A DNA stretch of 6,776 nt, taken from contig JACCSM010000242.1 in assembly GCA_013698525.1 (NCBI GenBank), forward strand, positions 1 through 6,776. The letters run 5' to 3'. A program made the translations under genes and the position numbers. The notes beneath the pieces are model-generated. The model did no database searches. It worked only from the letters and a program-made list of their open reading frames with translations, and had not been told where the DNA came from. Source of the DNA: Rubrobacteraceae bacterium (GTDB lineage Bacteria > Actinomycetota > Rubrobacteria > Rubrobacterales > Rubrobacteraceae). Shown piece by piece: positions 1 to 5,010 of the stretch; position 1 is the first letter of the stretch; each line of letters opens with the position of its first letter.

Positions 1-153
1 CGCATAACCGGCCTGCAAGACGCCAGGAACGCGCTCACGGACGTAGAAGGCGTATCATTCGTAGGGTTGAGGCGCGACGACATCGTGCGCAGCGACCTCG
101 TCATGCGTATAGTCGATGCCTACGAAGGGGCCGGAGAAGGCGACAGAGCCTAG
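1..153 (+). CDS. phoH: PhoH-family ATPase, C-terminal end only (partial)
   Basis: Reading frame 1 is open from the first base to a TAG at 151-153 and gives the last 50 residues of a protein that starts outside the window. The segments SGL-like 'ITGLQDARNALTDVEGVSF' and 'DDIVRSDLVMRIVDAYE' match the C-terminal end of PhoH/YlaK-type P-loop ATPases, where a helix followed by a 'VVRHPLVQKIVxAYE'-like tail is conserved. The ATPase core with its Walker motifs would lie upstream and cannot be checked. PhoH proteins are cytoplasmic ATPases linked to RNA metabolism and are usually encoded next to ybeY, as here. The stop is in the same frame as the next gene and 21 nt before its ATG, which suggests co-transcription. 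The assignment rests on a short tail plus synteny. Confidence 0.85.
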   Translation, partial: RITGLQDARNALTDVEGVSFVGLRRDDIVRSDLVMRIVDAYEGAGEGDRA

Positions 154-174
154 GCCACAGGGCCGGGAGCCACC

Positions 175-1758
175 ATGAAAATCGGGAAGAGAAGCCTCAA
201 GAAACCACCGGGCAAGCGGGTAGATGAACTCCACCGCTCGCCGACGCGTTTCGAGATCTTCAGGGCCTGGATCGAGAGGATACCCAAGGTCAGGCTCTAC
301 TTCGGGCTCACCGCTTTGACCTGGCTCACTTTGACGGCGCTCATCGGGATAGGACCAAGGCCCCTGATCGAACGCGTCATCTCCCAGGGTATCATAGACC
401 AGAGCGATAGGTCGCGGCTCGAGTCGCTCGAACTGCTCCAGCAATCCGACCCATGGCTGGCTCTGGTGGGGGTTGGCATAGTGGTCGCGGCGGAGATGTG
501 GATCGCTTGGTACTTCCTCGAGCGCTTCGGGCAACGCATACTCAAGACGAACACGGCGATACGGCTCGTGCTCGCCGCCTCGCTTACGGTGCTTTTCACG
601 GCGCTCGCCAGGGTCTTTATAGAGCTGGACTTCGACCCCTATCTCACACCACTCGCCGGCCTCTCCATCATCGGAACCATGCTGCTCGGACCGAGGCTCA
701 TGTTCCTGATGGTGGTGATCACCAGCGTCAACGTAGGGATCCTCAGCGGCAACAACTTCCTCCTGACCGCCGCCCTTCTGCTCGGGTCGGGGTTCGCCAT
801 CTACACCACCGTGCGCGTGGACTCGCGCAAGCGGCTACTCAAGGCAGGGCTTGTCATCGCCGCGGTCATGGGCGTAGTGACGTTCGCCGTGGGTTTGATC
901 GGCGGTGGCGATCCGCAAGACGCCCTGTGGTTGGGCCTGCTCGGGCTAGGCAACGGTCTCCTCTCGCTGATGCTCGCGACGGTGCTGCTGCCTTTCCTGG
1001 AAGACGCCTTCAACATCCTCACCCCTTTGAAGCTACTCGAGCTCTCGGACCCCCGTAATCCGTTGCTCGACAAGCTTCTGCGTAACGCTCCAGGCACTTT
1101 CTCCCACTCGATGCAGGTCGGCCTACTCGCAGAGAGGGCGGCTGAGAGGGTCGGTGCCGACGCGCTGCTCGCCCAGGTCGGTGCCTACTACCACGATATA
1201 GGCAAGATGGAACATCCTGCCTACTTCATCGAGAACCAGATCGCCCAGATCAACCCGCACGCTGCCCTCTCCCCGACGCTCTCGGCAAAGGTGATCAAAC
1301 GCCACGTAAAGGACGGCCTCGAGATAGGGAGCGCCTGGGGACTGCCGCAGGAGATCCTTGACATCATCGCCCAGCACCACGGATCGACCCGCATCGAGTA
1401 CTTCTACCGCAAAGCCCTCGAGGACGCCCCCGACGAGGATGCGGTCCGCGAGTCGGACTTCCGCTACTCCAGCGGCCTGCCCCGCGGCAAGGAAGCAGGA
1501 ATCATGATGCTCGCAGACTCTATCGAGGCGACCGTGAAATCTCTACCTAAGCCGACCCCGAAGCGTATCGACGACGTCGTCGCCGATACGGTCAGGAGGA
1601 AGTTGCAGGACGGCCAGTTCGACGAGTGCCAGCTCACCATGCACGATATCCACGAAGCAGGGGAGGCAATCCGCGAGGCGCTCATAGGGTTCCTCGGCCC
1701 GCGCATCGCGTATCCTGATGACCAGGGCGATACCCGCAACGGAAAGGCGGCGAGTTAG
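175..1758 (+). CDS. pgpH: PgpH-type membrane HD phosphohydrolase (c-di-AMP phosphodiesterase family), short extracellular region
   Basis: This 527-residue protein has a basic N-terminus, one membrane segment at about 41-60, a short loop at 61-93, a block of six or seven membrane segments at about 95-273, and a cytoplasmic HD domain at about 297-505. The HD domain has every expected metal-ligand position: H311, H340-D341 (in HDIG, with K344), H377, H401-H402 and D448. It also has the family signatures NAPGT, YYHDIGK and FIENQ. Characterised PgpH enzymes hydrolyse c-di-AMP to pApA at the membrane, so that activity is inferred here. Canonical members run to about 700 residues because a roughly 250-residue extracellular domain follows the first helix. 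Here only its C-terminal stub remains ('RVISQGIIDQSDRSRLESL'). The ATG at 175 is preceded by GGGAG at 165-169 (5 nt spacing), and no earlier start exists in frame after the phoH stop. Confidence 0.95.
   Translation: MKIGKRSLKKPPGKRVDELHRSPTRFEIFRAWIERIPKVRLYFGLTALTWLTLTALIGIGPRPLIERVISQGIIDQSDRSRLESLELLQQSDPWLALVGVGIVVAAEMWIAWYFLERFGQRILKTNTAIRLVLAASLTVLFTALARVFIELDFDPYLTPLAGLSIIGTMLLGPRLMFLMVVITSVNVGILSGNNFLLTAALLLGSGFAIYTTVRVDSRKRLLKAGLVIAAVMGVVTFAVGLIGGGDPQDALWLGLLGLGNGLLSLMLATVLLPFLEDAFNILTPLKLLELSDPRNPLLDKLLRNAPGTFSHSMQVGLLAERAAERVGADALLAQVGAYYHDIGKMEHPAYFIENQIAQINPHAALSPTLSAKVIKRHVKDGLEIGSAWGLPQEILDIIAQHHGSTRIEYFYRKALEDAPDEDAVRESDFRYSSGLPRGKEAGIMMLADSIEATVKSLPKPTPKRIDDVVADTVRRKLQDGQFDECQLTMHDIHEAGEAIREALIGFLGPRIAYPDDQGDTRNGKAAS
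1564..1590. repeat. Imperfect inverted repeat inside pgpH
   Basis: The 27 bases can form a hairpin with arms CGTATCG/CGATACG (7 bp), one A-C mismatch, then CGAC/GTCG (4 bp) around a 3-nt loop. It lies within codons 464-472 of the HD domain and encodes ordinary family sequence (RIDDVVADT). There is no U-run after it, so it is not an intrinsic terminator. It may be a chance product of GAC/GTC codon use. Confidence 0.5.
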
Positions 1759-1805
1759 GCCGTGATCGCCACAAACGGAGAGACCACCTGAGGCGTGATC
1801 CACCC

Positions 1806-2216
1806 ATGCCCGTCGCCGTTCTGGACGAGGTGGGCTACGCCGGGCTCGATACGAAGCGAGCCGCCCACCTCTTCGCCGCTTCCTTCTCCAACCTGGGCCT
1901 CGAACTGGAGCAAATCGGCGAGGTCTCAGTGGCCCTCGTGCACCCGGAGACGATCCATGATCTCAACCTGAGGTTCAGAGACAGAGACGAGCCTACGGAC
2001 GTGCTCAGCTTCGAGGTGGACGGACCTTACGGGGAGATGGTGGGGGAGGTCGTGATCTGCCCTCTCTGCGCTGACCCCGAGATGGGCGTCGACGAACTCG
2101 TGGTACACGGCGCGCTACACTTGGGCGGCATGGACCACGGGGAAGACTTCGGGGCTACTGAGATGGCGAGGGTCCAGCGGGCCGTAATGGAGGAGCTTCG
2201 TGACCAGGAAGGTTGA
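1806..2216 (+). CDS. ybeY: YbeY endoribonuclease / rRNA maturation factor
   Basis: The 136-residue protein is a compact, complete member of the UPF0054/YbeY family. The zinc site H-x3-H-x5-H is intact as H101, H105 and H111 in 'HGALHLGGMDH'. The second signature, 'LNLRFRDRDEPTDVLSFEV' at 53-71, contains R58, which aligns with the conserved catalytic-site Arg of E. coli YbeY. YbeY is a cytoplasmic single-strand RNase involved in 16S rRNA 3'-end processing and ribosome quality control, and it works with Era, encoded three genes downstream. The N-terminus (MPVAVLDEVG) fits the family, so ATG 1806 is chosen. The ribosome binding site is poor: the best match is GAGG at 1790-1793, 12 nt away. The gene starts 47 nt after pgpH, and its end overlaps the next gene by 17 nt. 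Confidence 0.96.
   Translation: MPVAVLDEVGYAGLDTKRAAHLFAASFSNLGLELEQIGEVSVALVHPETIHDLNLRFRDRDEPTDVLSFEVDGPYGEMVGEVVICPLCADPEMGVDELVVHGALHLGGMDHGEDFGATEMARVQRAVMEELRDQEG
2189..2195 (+). promoter_or_regulatory. Shine-Dalgarno site for dgkA-PAP2, inside the end of ybeY
   Basis: GGAGGAG lies 4 nt before the GTG at 2200 (6 nt if measured from the GGAGG core). It is a strong site inside ybeY codons, supports the GTG start and a 17-nt overlap, and suggests translational coupling of the two genes. Confidence 0.75.
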
Positions 2217-2943
2217 GCGGCCGGGCAAGGGCCAGCAGGGCGTAGCCCGCAGCTTCGAGCACGCTTACAGGGGTATGATCTCCGCAGTCAGGACCCAGCG
2301 CAACATGCGCTTCCACGTCGTTGTGGCCGTCGTGGTCCTCGTGGCGAGCCTACTCCTGGGCGTCAGCAAGTTAGAGCTCGCGGTCCTGGTTCTGACCATA
2401 CTCCTTGTCTTCGTGACCGAGATGTTCAACACGGCAATGGAGTTCATAGTCGACCTTGCCACAAGGGAGTACCACCCTCTGGCCAAGCTCGCCAAGGACA
2501 TCTCGGCAGGCGCCGTCCTGGTCTCGAGCGTCGGGGCCCTGCTCGTCGGTTATCTCATCCTGGCTGACGATCTGGGACCGCTCTCCCTGGCTACTCTCGA
2601 GAGCATAAGGCGCCAGCCGGCCCACCTCACTCTCGTCTCGCTTGGTGTGATCGTGCTCGTCGTCCTCTTCGGCAAGGCGCTGACCCACGCCCCGAACTCC
2701 TTCGCCGGCGGGATGCCTTCAGGGCACGCGGCGGTCGCCTTTGCAGGGTGGGTCGCCGCGAGCTTTATAGCCGTCGATGGCGGCGCAGGTTTTTACGCCG
2801 GGCTTATCTCCGTGATCTCACTCCTCATGGCCCTGCTCGTTTGCCAGAGTCGCGTCGAGAGCGGGATTCATAGCGTCTACCAGGTGATAATGGGGGCTGT
2901 GATCGGGGTCCTCGTCACGACGGCCGCATTTCAACTGTTATGA
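2200..2943 (+). CDS. dgkA: DgkA-type lipid kinase fused to a PAP2 phosphatase domain
   Basis: This 247-residue membrane protein starts at GTG and has two parts. Residues 15-122 are a DgkA/undecaprenol kinase domain with three membrane helices (about 38-56, 59-80, 101-121) and the active-site block 'EMFNTAMEFIVDLA', giving E74, N77, E81 and D85, followed by 'HPLAKLAKD' (K99-D100). The position that is usually Glu near the start of the domain ('TERN' in B. subtilis DgkA) is Gln33. Residues about 140-247 resemble a PAP2 phosphatase core with four helices, PSGH at 173-176, and 'SRVESGIH' with S217, R218 and H224. The usual KxxxxxxRP motif is not recognisable, and the Asp expected four residues after H224 is Gln228. 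The kinase should phosphorylate undecaprenol or diacylglycerol in the inner membrane; the phosphatase half may act on undecaprenyl pyrophosphate or phosphatidate, but its activity is uncertain. I know such fusions exist in other bacteria, so it is unlikely to be a sequencing artefact. Confidence 0.93.
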   Translation: MTRKVERPGKGQQGVARSFEHAYRGMISAVRTQRNMRFHVVVAVVVLVASLLLGVSKLELAVLVLTILLVFVTEMFNTAMEFIVDLATREYHPLAKLAKDISAGAVLVSSVGALLVGYLILADDLGPLSLATLESIRRQPAHLTLVSLGVIVLVVLFGKALTHAPNSFAGGMPSGHAAVAFAGWVAASFIAVDGGAGFYAGLISVISLLMALLVCQSRVESGIHSVYQVIMGAVIGVLVTTAAFQLL

Positions 2944-2952
2944 GGGGAGGAG
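2944..2952 (+). promoter_or_regulatory. Shine-Dalgarno site that decides the cdd start
   Basis: GGGGAGGAG sits just after the dgkA stop and 2-4 nt before a TTG at 2955. It lies downstream of the alternative ATG at 2940 and therefore cannot serve that ATG. This purine block is the main reason for preferring TTG 2955 as the cdd start. Confidence 0.6.
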
Positions 2953-2954
2953 CC

Positions 2955-3344
2955 TTGGACCCTGAGACCGTGATGGAGGCCGCCCGCGCGGCCGCAAGCC
3001 GGGCATACGCGCCGTACAGTAACTTCCACGTCGGCGCGGCGATCCTGACAGGAGGCGGCACCATACACTCAGGCTCGAACGTCGAGAATGCCTCCTACGG
3101 ACTCTCGATCTGTGCGGAGCGAAACGCAGCCACGACCATGGCCTCTGCAGACCCTGAAGACAGGGAGATCGAACTGGTCGCCGTCTTTAGCCCTAACGCC
3201 TCGCCATGTTTTCCTTGCGGGGCCTGCCGCCAGGTCTTGCGGGAGTTCTCTTGCAGGGAGGTCGTCGTCGAGGATGGTAGGGGACTACAGCGCTACCCGT
3301 TCGACCAGATCCTTCCCAACTCCTTCGGACCGGAGGACCTGTGA
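2955..3344 (+). CDS. cdd: Cytidine deaminase (small tetrameric type)
   Basis: Counting from TTG 2955 the protein is 129 residues, the usual size of the homotetrameric zinc cytidine deaminases. It carries C53-A-E55 in 'CAERNAA' and P-C88-x-x-C91 in 'PCGACRQ': three Cys zinc ligands and the catalytic Glu. The nucleoside-binding 'GSNVENASYG' and the N-terminal 'AYAPYSNFHVGAA' are also present. It hydrolytically deaminates cytidine and deoxycytidine to uridine and deoxyuridine in pyrimidine salvage in the cytoplasm. The TTG start puts 17 residues before YAPYS, as in B. subtilis Cdd, and it has the GGGGAGGAG site just upstream. The alternative ATG at 2940 would overlap the dgkA stop (ATGA) and add five residues, but has no ribosome site. 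The 3' end overlaps the era start. Confidence 0.96.
   Translation: MDPETVMEAARAAASRAYAPYSNFHVGAAILTGGGTIHSGSNVENASYGLSICAERNAATTMASADPEDREIELVAVFSPNASPCFPCGACRQVLREFSCREVVVEDGRGLQRYPFDQILPNSFGPEDL
3332..3336 (+). promoter_or_regulatory. Shine-Dalgarno site for era
   Basis: GGAGG inside the last codons of cdd is 7 nt before ATG 3344 and only 4 nt before GTG 3341, so it favours the ATG as the era start. Confidence 0.65.
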
Positions 3345-4264
3345 TGGAAGAGATCGCGCGTGGTGTAGAGAGTAACGGACTCCGCAGCGGTTTTATCGCC
3401 GTAGTAGGCAGGCCCAACGTCGGCAAGAGCACGCTCGTCAACAGGCTCGTCGGCCGGAAGGTCTCCATCACCTCATCCCGTCCTCAGACGACGCGAAGCC
3501 CGATCCGGGGCGTCCGCAACGGCCCTGGATACCAGGCGATCTTCGTTGACACTCCCGGCTCCCAGAAGCCACGCGACACCCTACGAGCCAGGATGCAGGA
3601 GCAGGTCCTCGATAGCCTCTCCGAGTCGGATGTCATCCTCTTGCTCTTCGACGCGATGCAGGCCTCGGAGGGGCTCGGACGCGGCGACAGGTACGTAGCC
3701 CGCCTCGTCGCCGGCTCGGGCACCCCGTCCATCGTCTCCATCAACAAGACCGACCTCCTGCCCACCCGTGAAAGCGCACTGCCAATAGTAGATGCGGTCT
3801 CGGAGCTAGGGGAATGGGCCGATGTGTTCCAGATCAGCGCATCCAACGGCACCAACGTCGAACCCTTGATGGAATCCGTCGTCGAACTACTACCGCGCGG
3901 GCCCCGCTATTTCCCGGAGGGAATGGTGACGGACTACCCCGAGTCGCTTATCCTCGCCGAGTACGTGCGGGAGAAGGCCCTGAACGTGCTCAGGGAAGAG
4001 GTGCCGCATGCCGTGGCCGTCGAGATCGAAGACGTAGAGACCAAGCAGAACGTCACAGTCGTCTACGCCGTCATCCACGTCGAACGGGCAACACAGCGTA
4101 TGATCGTGCTCGGCAAGGGCGGAAGGACCATAAAGCAGATCGGCACCGAGGCCCGCCGCGACGTCGAACGCCTCCTCGGCACTCGCATCTACCTCGACCT
4201 GAAGGTAAAGGTTAGCCAGGGATGGAGGAGCGACAGGAAGTTTCTGGAGCGGTTGGGTTTATAA
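3344..4264 (+). CDS. era: Era, ribosome-assembly GTPase
   Basis: This is a 306-residue protein from ATG 3344, full length for Era. The GTPase domain has G1 GRPNVGKST at 22-30, switch I 'RPQTTR' with T49 or T50, G3 DTPG at 69-72, G4 NKTD at 134-137 and G5 'ISAS' at about 164-167. The C-terminal KH domain (about 200-290) has the RNA-binding GKGG loop at 257-260 in 'IVLGKGGRTIKQIG', and the family tail 'VKVSQGWRSDRKFLERLGL'. Era binds the 3' end of 16S rRNA during 30S assembly, in the same maturation step as YbeY. GTG 3341 would add a single Met and is possible, but ATG 3344 has better spacing. The start overlaps the cdd stop (GTGATG). A variation from many Eras is Gln after DTPGS where His is common ('DTPGxHKP'). 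Confidence 0.98.
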   Translation: MEEIARGVESNGLRSGFIAVVGRPNVGKSTLVNRLVGRKVSITSSRPQTTRSPIRGVRNGPGYQAIFVDTPGSQKPRDTLRARMQEQVLDSLSESDVILLLFDAMQASEGLGRGDRYVARLVAGSGTPSIVSINKTDLLPTRESALPIVDAVSELGEWADVFQISASNGTNVEPLMESVVELLPRGPRYFPEGMVTDYPESLILAEYVREKALNVLREEVPHAVAVEIEDVETKQNVTVVYAVIHVERATQRMIVLGKGGRTIKQIGTEARRDVERLLGTRIYLDLKVKVSQGWRSDRKFLERLGL

Positions 4265-4265
4265 T
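4260..4265 (+). promoter_or_regulatory. Candidate -10 element before deoC
   Basis: An exact TATAAT overlaps the era stop codon (TAA at 4262-4264), at the start of a 38-nt gap and 37 nt before the deoC TTG. Transcription would start near 4271-4273, leaving about 30 nt of leader that contains the ribosome site. No -35 box at 16-18 nt spacing and no TGn extension is visible, so this is only a candidate. Confidence 0.35.
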
Positions 4266-4285
4266 CACCCTTTGTGTAGGGTCGA

Positions 4286-4293
4286 GAGAGGAG
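4286..4293 (+). promoter_or_regulatory. Shine-Dalgarno site that decides the deoC start
   Basis: GAGAGGAG is 9 nt before TTG 4303 and 15 nt before ATG 4309. The spacing favours TTG as the true start, giving an MAM... N-terminus. Confidence 0.55.
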
Positions 4294-4302
4294 TGAAGCG
4301 TT

Positions 4303-5010
4303 TTGGCGATGAGGGTGCGCGAGTTCGCGAAGACGGTGGACCATACTCTCTTGAAGCCGGATGCCACGGAGCAGGGGATCGTACGCCTCTGTGGGGAGGC
4401 TACCCGCTATCATTTCGCGGCGGTGTGCATCCCGCCCTCCTACGTCCCTCTTGCCGCCAGGGAGCTGCGTGGGGCCGACGTGAAGGTGGCGACGGTGATC
4501 TCCTTCCCTTTTGGATATGAGGCCACCGCGGTGAAGGTTGCGGCCGTTCGCGAAGCGGTCACCAGGGGAGCCTCGGAGCTCGACGTGGTCATGAACATCT
4601 CGAAGTTCCTCTCAGGGGAGTTCGACTACGTCGCCGACGAGCTCGCGAGCCTCACCCAGGAGGTAAGCGCGGTAGCCATGAACAATGGCTTGAATGACGT
4701 GGTCGTCAAGGTCATTATCGAGACCGCCTACCTCTCGGACAAGATGAAGCGGCTCGCGACACAGATCGTGGCGGCAAGCGGCGCGGATTTCGTGAAGACC
4801 TCGACGGGCTTCGGCCCTGTAGGCGCAACGCCAGAAGATGTGGCCCTGCTCAGGGAAGAGGCACCCGAAGGTCTAGCTGTAAAGGCCTCGGGTGGTATCA
4901 GCACCCTCAGGGACGCCCTGGACATACTCAACGCAGGTGCGTCCCGGCTCGGCATGAGCCGGAGCGTCGCCGTGATGGAGGAGGCCGAAGGTGGCGGTCT
5001 ACAAGAGTAA
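4303..5010 (+). CDS. deoC: Deoxyribose-phosphate aldolase
   Basis: The 235-residue protein is a class I TIM-barrel aldolase of the DeoC family, normal in length. N-terminal 'VDHTLLKPDAT' (12-22), 'ELDVVMNISKF' with D94, 'VKVIIET' with K136, 'VKTSTGFGP' with Schiff-base Lys K165, and 'VKASGGI' with K194 are all in place. The enzyme cleaves 2-deoxyribose 5-phosphate to acetaldehyde and glyceraldehyde 3-phosphate, the last step of deoxynucleoside breakdown in the cytoplasm. Less typical are 'SFPFG' at 67-71 where 'GFPLG' is common, and 'GMSRSV' near the C-terminus where 'GTSSG' is common, so it belongs to a somewhat divergent subgroup. TTG 4303 is preferred over ATG 4309 on ribosome-site spacing. 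The gene interrupts the usual era-recO neighbourhood and overlaps recO by 20 nt. Confidence 0.95.
   Translation: MAMRVREFAKTVDHTLLKPDATEQGIVRLCGEATRYHFAAVCIPPSYVPLAARELRGADVKVATVISFPFGYEATAVKVAAVREAVTRGASELDVVMNISKFLSGEFDYVADELASLTQEVSAVAMNNGLNDVVVKVIIETAYLSDKMKRLATQIVAASGADFVKTSTGFGPVGATPEDVALLREEAPEGLAVKASGGISTLRDALDILNAGASRLGMSRSVAVMEEAEGGGLQE
4977..4984 (+). promoter_or_regulatory. Shine-Dalgarno site for recO, inside the end of deoC
   Basis: GGAGGAGG lies 6 nt before GTG 4991 within deoC codons. It is one of the strongest ribosome sites in the window and supports the GTG start and the 20-nt gene overlap. Confidence 0.75.

Noticed and set aside
55..534. Open frame on the - strand across the phoH end and pgpH start (159 residues)
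   Set aside because: It covers conserved phoH and pgpH sequence on the other strand and shows only low-complexity composition, so it is a shadow.
453..1058. Second + strand frame inside pgpH (201 residues)
   Set aside because: It is Arg/Gly/His-rich out-of-frame translation of the PgpH membrane region.
4267..4282. Small hairpin (ACCCT/AGGGT, 6-nt loop) between era and deoC, considered as a terminator
   Set aside because: The stem has only 5 bp and no U-run follows, so it is too weak for an intrinsic terminator.
3987..4861. A 15-nt identical stretch (TGCTCAGGGAAGAGG) in era (3987-4001) and deoC (4847-4861)
   Set aside because: Both copies encode Leu-Arg-Glu-Glu in frame with the same preferred codons. 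A coincidence of codon use explains it better than a mobile or regulatory repeat.
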